DNA of 64,000 bases from Hydnum rufescens UP504. Its lineage: Eukaryota; Basidiomycota; Agaricomycetes; Cantharellales; Hydnaceae. Where the stretch lies: assembly GCA_014904985.1 (NCBI GenBank), contig MU129055.1:1-64000 (forward strand), in the 5' to 3' direction. The position numbers and the translations under genes were made by a program. Under the pieces are notes generated by a model that saw only the letters and a program-made list of their open reading frames with translations, was not told the DNA's origin and did no database searches. Positions 18,405-33,092 of the stretch are shown here, piece after piece; the stretch's first letter is position 1, and each line of letters opens with the position of its first letter.

Positions 18405-19465
18405 CATAACTAACAGTCCACCAACTCCATTGCAGCTTTGACAGCCACAGCCTTCCACAACCACATGTCAAATCAAAGACAAGGGTGACAGAGGTCCTTT
18501 GTTGGAGAATGCTATAGTACACCTATTAGGCATTGTATAGTTTTGGAGGCAAGTGAGATAGGCATCTTGAGGCCAAAACATGTGCTTTCTCTCATCATTG
18601 TCCTCGCAATGCAGAGCCAGAACATTGGGACCCCGGTTGCGTCTGAGGCTGTGGCATCAAAGCTGCAATAGAGTTGGGTCGGAACTATCAGAAGGAGAAG
18701 TGCTTCTACATATATTCTATTAGGGCGCGCTGGCTGTACAATGAGTGTGGAGTGCTTTGTTATTTGTCTTGCATAGGTTTCGCTTCGCCAGGCGGTCTGG
18801 CTGGCCAGAGGCGCTCACCGACCCTCTGTCTGACTTTATCTCGATGCTGGAACCAATTTCTTCGATATCGTTCCCCTTCCACGATACGTCTCTCCGCTAC
18901 TGCTTTGCGCGTTCTCACAGGCTGTGTCGCAGTGCATACCAACGCACGCACTAGCTCAAGGCCTAGGGCGCCAACGATCAAGAGCACAAATTACGAGCAT
19001 TGGGTACCTTGACCATTCTCCTTACTGTGGTCCTTGGACAGCGGAAGCACCTAGACATGGCCCAACCTGTAGGTATCTACTCACTTTCAGTCGAAGCTCC
19101 AACCTGTCTCCACTTCTCTCTGACTTCATCCCGCAGCTCTCCTCCAATCGGATTGACTTGGATGTTGGTGAACAACCTAGTACGGACAAGCAGAACCGCT
19201 CCCAACCCTCTGATGTGTGTAACCATAGAGCTGACTTGGAACCTACGTGTGGACTCACTGCGTGCATATGTAGTCCGCGTTTCCGGCTTCATCCGCCCTC
19301 GAGCTCAGAGCATGCACGGTATCTGACCCACCTTCGCGGCGGCGCAATCCCAGCCCTCAAGCTAGCGCTTCCATAGTAGCCAAAAAGGCCCCTGACGGTT
19401 CCGTATGTCGCTCGAGCTCGTGTGCTCACGACTTGCATCTCACCCGCCATTCATTCTAGCCCTCT
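18405..19465. other. upstream region of membrane-protein gene, no supported gene
   Basis: Three overlapping plus-strand frames (18674-19012, 18924-19376, 19000-19326) are open with CpG-rich host-like composition. They could hold 5' exons of the gene at 19466, but I cannot find a consistent splice path or a known domain. Confidence 0.3.
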
Positions 19466-21483
19466 GTGACTCGCCGCATTCTGAATCTCCGGGGCTTCAC
19501 TTCCACGGCAACTATTCGTATCATTTTGTTCGCCCTGTTTCTGCCTCCTGTTCTCGCTCAAGCGCCAGCGAACGATATCATCTCTTGGCCCAGCGGCCTG
19601 CTTCTTCTTGCAAGCATCCTTTATGCGGGTCTTGGTACCGAGTCCGACACTCTTTGGGCAGTAGACCCTTCCATCGGCATCTTCCTCGGAAATGGGCTCC
19701 CCACATTCTCCCTAAAGGCTATGCGTCGCGTCAAATGGGTCAGCAAAGCCTGTCACTTCCTATCCGACATTCGTTCAACGCACGGAACGTCGAACTTTTG
19801 GATACGTTCCAACGAAATCACAGCGGCCGCTCGCGCTGAAGCCTTGAAAAAGACAAGTTCCATTCTTCACCCTGTCACATACCAGCCCTTCCCAAGGCCC
19901 TCCGACGAGAGTTCATGGAGATTGACGTCCGAGGGCCTCATAATCCCCACAAGTTGGACCCCGTCTCCCCAGGCTGGAGCCCCGTAACCCAAGCTCCCCA
20001 AGCATCAGACCCAGTCGTCCAGACCCCCCTCTGCGCGAGACTTCTTACTCTTCGCCGCCGTGGATTATCACCTTTTCAGACACTGGACGGTGAACGTGTA
20101 CCGGGGTGATGAGCTCCAGTTTTCCACGCTGTGGATGCCAAATCACTCCGTCATCGACGTCGACAGCGAGGACAATGCACTGGCCGTGGTTGCTGCTCAC
20201 ATGGTTTGCCGACCCTATCCTCAGACTCGATTGCAAGGTCAGGCGAAGAAGGAGGGCTTGGCTGAGGAAGGACCATGGAGGCTCAATCTAGTTGGGGTAA
20301 ACCTCGACGCGCCCATTTGCGCCATTGACTTCCACTCTTACACCTGGACATCCTCTAAAGTCTCTGCCTCCCTGAACGAGCTTGCGCGCGCATATTACCG
20401 AGTTGTGCAGCACGTCAAGCAACATGCCCAACATGCCATAGCTTTCGGTGCGCTCGACTCTGGTCAGCTGGCCACAGTCAACATTGGACAATCACTGTGG
20501 ATCGCCATTCTAGGCGGCGAATTGCTCGATAAGGGCCGCGTGACCTTCCAGAATCTTCCCGGTCGCCGGGCCATTATAGATACCTCTGCGGACGAGGCCT
20601 ACCTTGAGCGCGTCCAGGCTGTGCTCGAAGCCGTTGGACCCTACGTGAATACACTCAAGTTCTTCGACCTCATCTTCAGTGGCGGCGCGTCCATTCCGCC
20701 AACGTACGCCTTCCTCTTTGCGGGCTCTGCGGACAGATGATTATCTGTTACTTCCTCAGCGTTGGTACGTCCGCCGGCGTATGGACGAGTGTGACTCTCG
20801 CCAACTCCCTCTACTCAGGCAGCCTCACCGACAGGCATACCCTGTTCTTCGGACGCACACCGAGGACATTGGAGCCGGGGATGAAGATGTCTGTTCCAGA
20901 CGCGGGGTCCAAAGAACTCATGGTTGTCGCCACGTTTGATCGCTCTTCGCCCCGTGCTCCACAAGGTCTGACTCCAGGTCTATTTCTCAACGGTTTTGGT
21001 CTCTTGGCTGCTATCCTCGGCGCCGTCTTCCAGGAGCAAACTCGGAGAAGTCTCGGTTTCGGACCGACGGTGCCCACGGCAACCTGGGTGATCTACACAT
21101 CCATCGCGCTCTCTCTGGGAACGTCTCTCCTTATCCTCACACTCGTCATTTTGCAACTGGACGCGCGTACGTGGTTCGACGACCATCAGAGGCCGACCCG
21201 CTGGGCGATATACTCGACTGTATTGGCATCCCTCGTTATCTGCGCTCTTGCCGCATTTTTTGTGCGCTGTCGTCTTGGACACCTGTGGCCTATCCTGGAT
21301 GCCCTGACCTGGCTGTCGGGCTTGCCTCTCGGCATATTCGAGAACGGGCGAATGATCTCGATAGACGATAATTACGTTCATCTGGTCCTTGTCAACCGGT
21401 GGATGCTTGGTGCGGTGTCGAGTTCCGTAGGAAGTAGCCTACATGGAGTGACTGGAGCGAGTGGAATTTGCTGGAGACATTGA
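19466..21483 (+). CDS. predicted multi-pass membrane protein, unknown function
   Basis: Three exons read through in frame: 19466-19983, 20023-20703 and 20760-21483, giving about 640 residues. The second intron (56 nt, GTACGC...CTCAG) repairs an apparent frameshift. The first (39 nt, GTAACC...CCAG) removes a single in-frame TAA but is unusually short, so a nonsense mutation is the alternative. The N-terminus has a hydrophobic segment (TIRIILFALFLPPVLAQ) resembling a signal or anchor. The C-terminal third has three or four likely membrane spans: FLNGFGLLAAILGAVF, a long one around ALSLGTSLLILTLVIL, AIYSTVLASLVICALAAFF and LDALTWLSGLPLGIF. The middle is soluble. No family recognised; the Met at 19466 is the first in frame and not certain. 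Confidence 0.6.
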
Positions 21484-23307
21484 CTGTACTAGTTCATGTT
21501 CATCAGGACTGAAGACAGGTTGAATTGTGTATTATAGATCCATGCATGCGGCCTTGACCTTCCCAATCTCAGGTATTCTTCCCGGATTCGCTACGTGTGC
21601 TAACACAATGGAGGAGGGTCTCCACCAACGGACAAGGAGTTATACTAGTGAATATCTGCCGCCGAAGGGACCGGTGCCATACAACGTGGTTTGGGGGTGC
21701 CTGGTCGCCTAAGAACCCTGAGTAGCGAATATGGCAAGTACGAAGAGTGATTCACTACCCACCCTGAACAGGACCGTCAATGGACCTTCATGCTGAGTAG
21801 ATTTGGGAGGTTAGCGCTTTGAGTCGAGGATACCCAGCCGTCATCTGATCCCGCAATTGATCGCTCAAGACTGATCATGCGCAAACTCGAGCTAGCTCAA
21901 AACGTCAACAGTGCTTCTGCTTTCTATGTAGCTTGGCTGCTTTCCCCCCTCGCTTTTGCTTTTTGCTACAGACAATGGGTGAGGCATGCAGTGTGGATAT
22001 CACGGGGTATGACGCTCCACAAGATCATGGGCCCCTCACAGACCTTGCATAATTAGCGTGCTTCCGCGCGCTGACAAGGAATAATCAATCGCTGATCCAT
22101 TTAGCCTTAATGTATGCCGGGATGTGTCGTGAGAGAGCGTCAAACGATCATCGGCATCACGCCAGAAGCATCGTGAGCATTGTGGAGCCCAATTGTTAAG
22201 ACCATGCCTTGTGAATAGCACAATCAACGGACAGCCTTGAAAAGGCTCCGAACATAAGACCAACTTAAGATCACAGAATAAGGGAAGCAGAGACGCGTGA
22301 TGCGGGATGCCGTATTATGTTGTAGAGTTTAATGGCCTCGAGACGCTACAAATTTGGAAAGCAGCTGGAGCCCACAGCCAACCACATTTTTACAACCCAC
22401 CATAGGGGGATAAGTCTATTTTACCAGAGTCCTTCTCGACTTAGATGCCACGTCTAAGAGTGGTGGGAGGCTCAGAAAAGGGACTTCAAGTAATAGGGGT
22501 GCTGCGACGGAGATGGGTGCCATTGATTTTTGGCCCCAAAAATTGGCGAGCTTTATGTAGGTTCCGAGGCTCACAGGTTTCACTTTGTGGGGATCTATTT
22601 TCAGAGTCTGTGCCTAGCTATAGATGACTGTTGCGCTCGTGAATTTTTCACTTGTGACCAATACTTCAGGCGATATTTAAAAGGCAGTGAAGGAGTTCAT
22701 CAGGAAAAGTGAGGGTGCCCAAAAACCAGAGGAAGGCGTGGACAAGGTATAGTGACGATCATAAGGATGGACTGTAAGCTAGCGGTGTTCAGGGAGAGGG
22801 GGCGCTGGGAGGATAATATAGGGAAAAATACTTAGGTTAACATCGATACCCCGATTTTTCGGGCTCCACGTGCCAGATCTCGAAGGGCAAAATCCGTCTG
22901 GCAGATCAAATAGCACCTGCGGCGGCGTTTCAATGCTCTCCGATTGAATTGATGAGGTAATGTATCAAATAAATCGCGACGCCAGCAATCAATGGCCTTT
23001 GAAGCGTCTGGAATGAAATTGATCCAAAAATAATGGCACTACGCTGACATCGAGGCTTCAAGCCCTCCCAAGCTATTACATTATTTCTGAGATGGTTACA
23101 CCAATTTCGAGCAGTGTTACATTACGCTTCCATAGATTTCGCGGGACAGTATTGCATCCGCAAATCACTCCGAACTACCCGTATATATTTCTGTCTTTCC
23201 CTTCACAACCACAGTCTCTTTGTCCACTATTATTCGTTACTACTTTCTTGCTTGCCCATACTCTGCTCCCCCACCATCACCTTACTCCCTCGCCTTCACT
23301 CAACACA
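21484..23307. other. intergenic, no gene seen
   Basis: Only short scattered frames. The last 200 bp before 23308 are pyrimidine-rich (CCCTTCACAACC, TCTTTGTCC, CCCCCACC), a common feature of basidiomycete promoters. Confidence 0.5.
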
Positions 23308-25199
23308 ATGCTCATCGCTGCCCTCGCACTCCTTGTTCTTCCCGCTGCTTATGGATCTCAGTCTCCATGGTCCAAACGATCCCTCAGCCTGACAGCTCAT
23401 GCTAAGGCACAGAAAGATTTTATGAAATTGGAACGTTCTATAGCCCACCTGGCAAGTGTCTTATGCGGGTCGATCTTTCTCTGAACTGAATTGATTTTTC
23501 TATCCTCAAAGGCCACAGTCAAGCCCGTCGCCTCCACCTGGTATGCTGGTAGGCAAAATTTACAATACTGAAAGCTGCATCATTTCCGATTCTTCGTTAC
23601 ATAGGCTGGCATCCGACAGACTTCCCCCCAGAGCATCTCCCCTGGAAAAAGTACACCACAGTGAAGTATGCGTTCGCAGCGACCACGCCTAACCCAGCGG
23701 ATTTCAAGATCGCCCCTGCGGATGATCCAATTGTGTAGGTTCTTTTTCTCCCTTTTTAGAATTCGAAGTTCGACGTGTTTCTATGCTGAACTTGCAATAC
23801 TTTTCCCCCTTAGGAAGAAGGTCATCCGACTAGGACATTCGAACGTGCGTCGGTGCAGCCGGTTTGTTTGGCGAATGCGAGGCTTATATCCCTCCACCCT
23901 TTGTCCAGAATGTGGCGGTCCATATTAGTATTGGAGGTTGGACCGGGTCACAGTACTTTAGCACTTCAGTGGGCAATGCTGCGAACCGCACAGCTTTCAT
24001 CAAGGCCATCAACAATATGGTGACTCACTATGGTTTCGATGGTGTCGACTTTGAGTAAGTGGTCTCGTCTCGCCTTGGTACCGAGGTTTCAATTCCCCCT
24101 TTCAGTTGGGAATACCCCAACAGCCAGGGAATTGGCTGCAATACCGTCAATAGCAAAGACACCGCCAACTTTCTGGAGTTACTGAAGGAACTCCGCGCTT
24201 CCAGTCTCCCGAAGAAGGCTGTACTTTCCGCCGCCACTGCGATCGTTCCCTTCCTGAATCTGAGTGGAACTCCCGTGTGTGCCTTTTATATTATCATGTT
24301 CCTAATCCTGACGTGTCACTCCTGCCTCAGTCTTCCGATGTTTCCCAATTCGCCAAATACCTTGATTATATTGAGGTCATGAACTATGACGTCTGGGGAT
24401 CTTGGTCGCAAACTGCCGGTCCCAATGCACCTCTCAACGATTCTTGCGTCGCAAAGCCTGATCAAGCCGTGGGCTCAGCCGTGTCAGCCGTGGCCGCTTG
24501 GACCAAGGCTGGCATTCCTGCTCGTCAGATTGTTCTCGGTGTCGCAGCATATGGTCACTCCTTCGCGGTCAAGAAAGCCGACGCTCTGGGGTCAGGGAAG
24601 ACCCTCTTGACGTCATTCCCACCATTTAATGCCAGCGCCCAACCCAGCGGCGACAAGTGGGATGATGCGGCTGGTCCTGATATATGCGGTAACGACCAAC
24701 CGAAGGGGTGAGTTCTTCCGGTGTTCATGGTACTCGAGCCTATTCGTTCTAATGGGTCATACCTGTTCAGGGGTATCTTCAATTTCTGGGGATTGGTCGA
24801 TGGGGGTTTCCTGACGAAAACAGGCGCTGTTGCCCCTGGCATCAAGTACCGATTTGATAGCTGTAGCCAAACAGTCAGTCATCTTTGAGATGGGTCCTCC
24901 TGGTATCTTATCTGAGTCGTCGGTCTTTGCTCAGCCCTCTGTCTATAACACCACTTCTGGAGTCTGGGTAGAGTTCGATGATGCCAGGTCTTTCCGTACG
25001 GGCTCTTTCCACCTTTTATCTTCGATTCTGGATATTAAACCTCTTTGTACCAGGTGCCAAAGGCAAGTTCATCGCTACCCATGGACTTCGAGGCTTCGCA
25101 ATGTGGGAAGCTGGGGGCGACTATGATGATATCTTGCTAGACGCTATTCGCGCGGGCGCTGGCTATGATCACGTCGGCGGAAATTGCCGTGGTGCCTGA
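23308..25199 (+). CDS. secreted GH18 chitinase
   Basis: It hydrolyses beta-1,4-linked chitin outside the cell or in the wall. Ten exons fit: 23308-23451, 23512-23548, 23605-23734, 23814-23844, 23909-24054, 24106-24274, 24331-24707, 24771-24873, 24935-24995 and 25054-25199, totalling 447 residues. The N-terminus MLIAALALLVLPAAYG is a signal peptide. Next come a WYAGWH start of the barrel, a SIGGWTGSQYF strand and the catalytic DGVDFDWEYP motif (GH18 DxxDxDxE; the last Glu is the acid). MNYDVWGSW and GVAAYGHSF follow, and GFAMWEAGGD is the last barrel strand. No chitin-binding module is visible. The first intron starts GCAAGT (GC-AG type) and exon 4 is only 31 nt. Length fits single-domain fungal GH18 enzymes. 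Confidence 0.92.
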
Positions 25200-26268
25200 T
25201 CTTTGGAAGACCATCCTTTCCCTTTTTTCGTATGTCCACATAGCCTCTGATCATAACCACTTGAATGTACACCTCGGCCTCGCTGGATAACAAGCAATCC
25301 GCCTTGTAGGCGTTATACCACCTTTCGCTCATAGCAGTCACGCTCTTTTCGATACAGGCGTTCGTTCCATTTTTCATTTTCATAGTTCCGTGACTTTGAC
25401 AGTGCCTTTGTCATTGATTTTGGATGGCCTAAATTTCAGCTTTGTAGCTTTCGATGTATTGTGCAACTCGTAGGTAAATCTAGCTGGAGGCCATACCCTT
25501 ACATATTCGGTTGGGGATTTACAGAACCGGTATACGGAGTAAAGGGGGTGATCGTCACGATGATGAGAAGCAATCTTTCCCCTCTGAGATGTTCCGGTCA
25601 CCTAGTAGTGGGGGGGGGGTTTGGTATCAGGACAATTGGAGTTCGAAACGAAAACAGAGCTCGTCATGGCGTAATGATTTTAGACAAGTGCCGAATCTTC
25701 AATATCAATGCACCAGTTGGGACTTTTGCGTTTGTGCGCCCGTTCCTACACACCCAGCAACTCGGCATCAAAATGAAGGACGAATGTCCCTCCACGGTCG
25801 AGTCTTCGGTATGATATCACTAGGCAAGGGTTTTCTTTGGAGGTGAGAAAGCTATCGGCCGACTGGGCCAAGTGGAACGCGCACTCGACATTATCTGGTA
25901 CCGTCACCTCGCCAGTATTTATGTCGATATTCACGAAGGCCGTGACTTCGACAACAGGTTTGCCGGGACAACTGAAATTTGGGGGCCCAAGTCAAGGACT
26001 CGCCCCCAGAAATACGGTAAATCGATGGATTCGACGCTCACATACGAAATACTCTCGGGAACGGAAAGCAAGTTGGCCCCTTTTCCCCTGGTTTGAGTGT
26101 GCAGTCGTACTGGAGAACTTCAGCCAGGCGACAGCGCTTGGATGAATCCGGCATCGTGGCCCGATTCAATCGGATGTTGCCGTCCCGCGGATTCTTCCAT
26201 TTTGAGGACTCGTCTCATTATTTTTTTTTTTTAAAAAGAATCTCTTCTCCAACGTGTCCCCATCCGCC
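25200..26268. other. intergenic with possible minus-strand gene remnant
   Basis: Between chitinase and S-adenosylhomocysteinase. A minus-strand frame at 25746-25934 (62 codons, begins MNIDINTGEVTVPDN) looks protein-like but has no recognised domain and no clear partner exons. A poly-T run at about 26220-26232 precedes the next gene. Confidence 0.3.
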
Positions 26269-28103
<1,835 letters not shown>

Positions 28104-28422
28104 ATACCCACTGAATCCCCCTGGGCCTCAACGTGCCTTGGTCTATGATTCGTGGTTTCCCATGCTTTCTTCCCTCGATCTGTCATGTTGATTTTCTAAC
28201 TGCCAAAGATTATCCATTGTCCCCAACACATTCTATCACACGCATCGGCCTCAACGAGCCCCCTTCTCACTGCATCCATCTAGTTTACTAGCACGATTTC
28301 TGTACCAAATGCACAACTACAAGCTAAATCGCAATTGTTCAACCAACTTCATATATAGCATGTAGATAAATATTAACCTGATCTCCCCAATAAAAAAAAG
28401 TGGCTATTACAACATCGTAAAG

Positions 28423-31400
28423 CTATCGTGAAGGCTTCGAATTACTATCCTTGGTGGGCTTGAAACACAGGAATTCAATCGCCGTCGACCTCCGACTCTC
28501 GTGCAACGTCCTCTTGACCCCGGCTAACTCACGCTGCAAGTTGTCCTGCTGATTCCCTGTCGACTTCCGGGAGTACGCGGCAGATATAGTGCCATATATG
28601 GCCGTAAGGGTATCGCTGGCAGCGGGCGAGACATATTGCACTAATGTCTGATGCATAAACTCAATCTCAAGCGTCGCCTGTCATACGCCCAACGCCAGTT
28701 GGAGAGAGTTAGAAGTTATTATGACTAGGGGAGAAATGGAATCGTACTCGGAGCATGCCCCCCATCCCGAATTTCTTAACTTGCTGGAAGCAGGTCAATC
28801 CTTCGCTGGCGACATCCTCGACCAAGGTATTCATGGTGCGCTCCAGCAGATTCTTCGCCACCACTGTGACCTGAGAGTGAATGCCGACCAGGTAGAGCAA
28901 AGCCTCGTACATGTATTCCCTGACCTCTGCATGGCCGTCGTGAGTTTCCTTAGACTACGAATGATTGTTTGGAAACACACCTGTTGGTCTTGGGGTCTCG
29001 TACCAATCGATCCCGCTGTCCAACACGCCTTTGCGGATGATCGAACCGAGCTTGGCAGACTTATCCTTGATGTAATCCCCGAAGAGGGTCTTGTCCAAGA
29101 CCTCGACAACTTCCATCAGTGTCTAAAACGGCAAGCATGAGAAGGGATGCTAAAAAGGTGGAATACGGTGATACACACTATCCGTTCTTGGCCAATCGTG
29201 ATACCGAGTGCGGACTCAAGTTGGTTGAGCATACCAGGAATGATCGACTTGCTCATATACCCGAAACTGGATGTCATAAGGAGCAATCGGGTGTCCTACA
29301 GAGTGCAGGATGAGTACCATAGTAAAGAGGGGATGGAGACTCGGTAAAACTCGCATGATTCGATACATCGAGAGGAGTGAGGCCTGCCGCAGCTTTCTCA
29401 ACGGCAGAGCTTGAAGGAACATAGTCTCCACGAGACAGCACTTCCAACCCATCCAGCAACGAGTATACAGAGTCAATGAATGCCTTTTGAATCTTAGCAG
29501 CGAAGTCTCGCCCGATGGGAATCTGCTTGGCGGTAGGTCTGGACAAGGCGACATCAATCCCACCAGCAATCTTGTATGCCGAAGTAGCCGCGTGGGTTTG
29601 GAATTTATGAAGATGTGAAAGGTAGATTGTGATCGCCGGCCTGTCGGGATCAAGTTCCCAAGTCTCGAGATGGTGTAATTTGGCCGCATCTACAGGGGAA
29701 ACGAATGAGTACATATGTTTGAGTGGTGAACGAAGGGAACAAAGAGGGCAGGCTGACCCCGCAGCCAGGTCTCGCACATCGCATCTTCAAACCGCCACCG
29801 GGCACTCTCAAGCAGACTCCGCAACCCCGAGCTTGCATCGCCCGCCAGTCCCGCAGTTGTTACATCATTCACGCATTCGTTGATTTCAGATAAAATCTTC
29901 GATACGTAGTAGGCAGTAGTAATGGAATTTGATGTAGATGGAACGAATGGAGGGATGCCCCCTGTTGGTGCTGCTGATGATAGACTAACAACGGCTTTGT
30001 CTGACAACGTGAAGAATTCAGATAAGAGTGAGATATAAAGCTTGACGATATCGAGCGCCATAGTCCGGCATTGTTGTGGACTTCGTCTAGAAGACGAAGG
30101 ACCACCAACATTCTAAGGCAAATAGAATGAGGCAATGTATAAATGAATGATGGATGCAGAATCAGAACACGTCACCTTCTTAAACCTCCCGTCCATATAG
30201 TCCTTGGCGATTTTCCAAAATGGTGGTAAGGATGTTAAAATCACTTCGGAAACATTCTTGACCATGGCAAGTATAGCAATCCAGACCTCGGAGCCTGCTC
30301 CTTTGGCTATTATGTGTTCGAATGATTGTGTTAACAGGGGCGGTTTGTCTGGTAAGGAAGTCCCCGTACCGACTACGCCATCCATACTTGGCGTCCCCAG
30401 TCCTGAGATCAGCATTTGCAAATCCTTTGCGGAGGCAGCCACGCTATCAGAACTGTCCGAGACCTCATTCCGAGCGTCTATTCCAGCATTAGGATACTTG
30501 AGTCCCGCATGGAAATAAAAGTCCGACACACCTTGAATGCGGGTTACACAAACTTGGTGGGAGTCGCGCATGTGATTAAGGATGTATTGATGCTGACTAT
30601 CGAAGTAAATCCAAACGGGGTCGTCGCTGGTATTCATCTCCAGAATTATTCTGGGTAGTCGAGAGCATCAGAAATGCGTTTTTCATGCAAAGCAGAACAC
30701 GGACTCGATTGTTTTTACTTGATCCTCTACGCTTCGGGATGGGTCCGTAAGTTGATTGATGAGCAGATTCCGCATTTCTGCCATGACTTTCTCTACAGCA
30801 CCCCAGACTTTCTCAACGATCCGCTTATGTTGAGGCTCGAGAGACCCGCTCCCAGATACAATGCCGCCAGAGACTAGCTGGTCAGGTCGTGAATCAAGAA
30901 GGATTTTCCCCTTGTTGTAATCTCGTAAGGCTGCCTCAAACCTGCCCTGTGATTGCATATTCTCAGCATTCATCTCCGGTCGCTTGGAAAAGGAACCAGG
31001 AGAAGTGAGGAACACACAGCTCGATAGATTCCACCAGGGATCCAGGAAGGTTAAAGAAAAATTTTGATCGCTCAAATACGCCAAGCGTGGAGCGGACGCG
31101 CTGTGCTTTCGATGCGTTTTCCAATATCGGGAGAAAGACTTGGTCTGCCTTTTGACTAGCCTCTGCGCCATAAAATTTCAGGAAAAGAAAAATCGTACGA
31201 AATAGTGGGAATCACGTTTGAGTTTGTCATGTATCATTTTGGAGCCGTATTCATTCTCTGGGGTTAATACGCCCTCTCGCATATCCGTGTACAGCGCTAA
31301 GTAAAAATGCAAGGTGAGGAGATGCGACGAACGAGGGACTCAAAGGATCTATAGAGCTGACCATCGGTGGAGGCCTTGACGGAGACGAAGTGATCGAAGT

Positions 31401-31941
31401 TGTCCCCGACAAGGATTCGAATGGCTTCTGAACGAGAATCAAGGACTTTCCTCAAATGATTGGTCCCCAAAGCTAGGTCCTGATACGCCGCATTCGGATG
31501 CACCGCCGAGAGAAAGGCTTTGGGATCGAACGACTTGGACGATATTAGGACCGCAGCCTCTGTAAGAACCGTCAGGGCTAAATTTAGTACTATAAATAAG
31601 GCCCTACACACTCGAGTCAAGATCAAGATCTTTCACACTATTGTGAACAAAGAAGTAAACAGGCAGAACGTGTTCATATGATCTGGAAACTTACTCAATG
31701 CCCCGGGGGTTGAGTCCAAGGGGGTCTGCGAGCTCACTCTCAGCTCCGGGGCCACTGGTAATGGCCCCTGCGATGGAATCACCTAGTTCATGGTCAATAT
31801 CTTCCCATCTCCTGGGACAGAATCATTGCTATCAAGGAACATAGCACAGCCATGATTAGTGACATACGTAGGATCGAGCGATGATATGCGATAGGCCTTC
31901 AATATAGCAGCTTCGTCAATCTCAAAATTGAATCTTCCCAT
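28423..31941 (-). CDS. SEC5: exocyst complex component Sec5
   Basis: Sec5 is a subunit of the octameric exocyst that tethers secretory vesicles to the plasma membrane at growth sites such as hyphal tips. The gene runs on the minus strand from ATG 31941 (MGRFNFEIDEAAILKAYR, the usual Sec5 opening) to TAG 28423. Many exons are separated by short introns; I did not fix all boundaries. Landmarks in order: ELADPLGLNPRG, FDPKAFLSAVHPNAAYQDL, DNFDHFVSVKASTDGQLY, DPVWIYFDSQHQYILNHM, SLPPFWKIAKDYMDGRFKK, ELDPDRPAITIYLSHLHKFQ, FQQVKKFGMGGML and the C-terminal HQTLVQYVSPAASDTL, IEFLCFKPTKDS. These agree with fungal Sec5 along its length. No obvious lesion, though not every exon was checked. Confidence 0.88.
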
Positions 31942-32089
31942 TCACAGCGTTCCGTTGGGATCGAGACGAGGCAGCGCGTCAAGTAAACAGGTGTCCCGGC
32001 AATTTGCGGGACTAGCTAGCTATGGCGGCCCGAATGTCGCACAAGTGTGTGTGTATCAGCAGTCCGCGGATTTTGTGTGCCGCATTAAG
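31942..32089. other. SEC5 upstream region with part of a dispersed repeat
   Basis: From about 32020, GGCGGCCCGAATGTCGCA and AGTCCGCG.ATTTTGTGTG motifs match, inverted, sequence at 34735-34835. A transposon fragment therefore lies within 100 bp of the SEC5 start. Confidence 0.45.
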
Positions 32090-33092
32090 TTTCTGTGTGT
32101 GTTAACAATTCACCTGCGAATTTTGTGTGTGCGTGTGCGCACATATGTTCAAGCACCTTCACTTCACCAATATCAGTATATCCGAGCCAGGCCACTCCCC
32201 ATGGTTCATATGACCATGCTAAGTGTTCCAGGCCGTCTAAGGCTCGTCTGACCGTCTATATCGCTATCTTTGCCCCTCTATACCCTATTAGTCAGCATTT
32301 GGCCATATTTGGAAATCTTACATAAGTCACGAAGTGTGAACATTAATCTTCAATTCCCTGGTCGGTGTTGGTGCAATATAATCAGATAAGAGGCCAAAGA
32401 GCCTCTGATAAGAACTCCACCATCAGGTGCCAAATTCTCCTTGGGATACGGGGCCAGACCCGACGTGCATCCGGACCCTCCGAAAACAGGCTTTTCCGTT
32501 TCCTTTCCAAGCTATTTGTCGGGAATGTTCTAGTGGTAAGTCCCAGGTATACCTTGGGTTTGTGAAAGCCAGGAACGAGCCACAGACCCGCAGTTAGACA
32601 AGCGGCGGCGAAGCGATTGAGTCACGTGTTCTCAACTGCGCTCAATCCACTCGACCTATCCTCTCCTTTATCGCTCTCAATCATTAGTTTGGCATTAGGG
32701 CCTGTTCGGATACCCCAGAAACGCGTTTTTCAATATAAAAACGGTGAAACGTTTTAAGTCGTTCTGCCATTTTTTAAATTGAGAAACACGTTTCTTCGCG
32801 TTCGAGACGTTTCTGGGGCATCCGAACAGGCCCTTGTATATTAGTTTTTTCACCCTCCCATTAATATTTTCTCCCAATTGGATACTTCGTATTTTTTGAG
32901 TGATTTATGACTTATGTAATATTTCCAAATATGGTCCGATGCTGACTAATAGGGTATTGAAGGGCGATATAGGCGGTCAGACGGCCTGGAACACTTAGCA
33001 TGGCCATATGAACCATGGGGAGTGGCCTGGCTCTGATATACTGATATTGGTGAAATGAAGGTGCTTGAACATATGTGCGCACACAGAAACTT
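32090..33092. mobile_element. foldback element with arms of about 0.2 kb
   Basis: The left arm 32090-32335 and right arm 32903-33092 are inverted copies sharing CACATATGTTCAAGCACCTT, TCACCAATATCAGTATATC, CCACTCCCCATGGTTCATAT and CCCTATTAGTCAGCAT. The left arm has small insertions. No ORF with transposase features lies between. A MITE is nested at 32698-32833. Confidence 0.75.
32698..32833. mobile_element. 136-bp MITE with 26-bp terminal inverted repeats
   Basis: Begins GGGCCTGTTCGGATACCCCA and ends with its reverse complement (one difference), continuing as GAAACG / CGTTTC. The interior is also partly self-complementary. Flanks read ...CATTA and TTGTA..., so no clear target duplication. GGGCCTGTTCGG-type ends are common in small DNA transposons of plants and fungi. 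Confidence 0.8.

Noticed and set aside
32095..32325. Similar ORFs in the arms of the 32-33 kb foldback element
   Set aside because: The likeness follows from the inverted repeat itself; no conserved start or domain.
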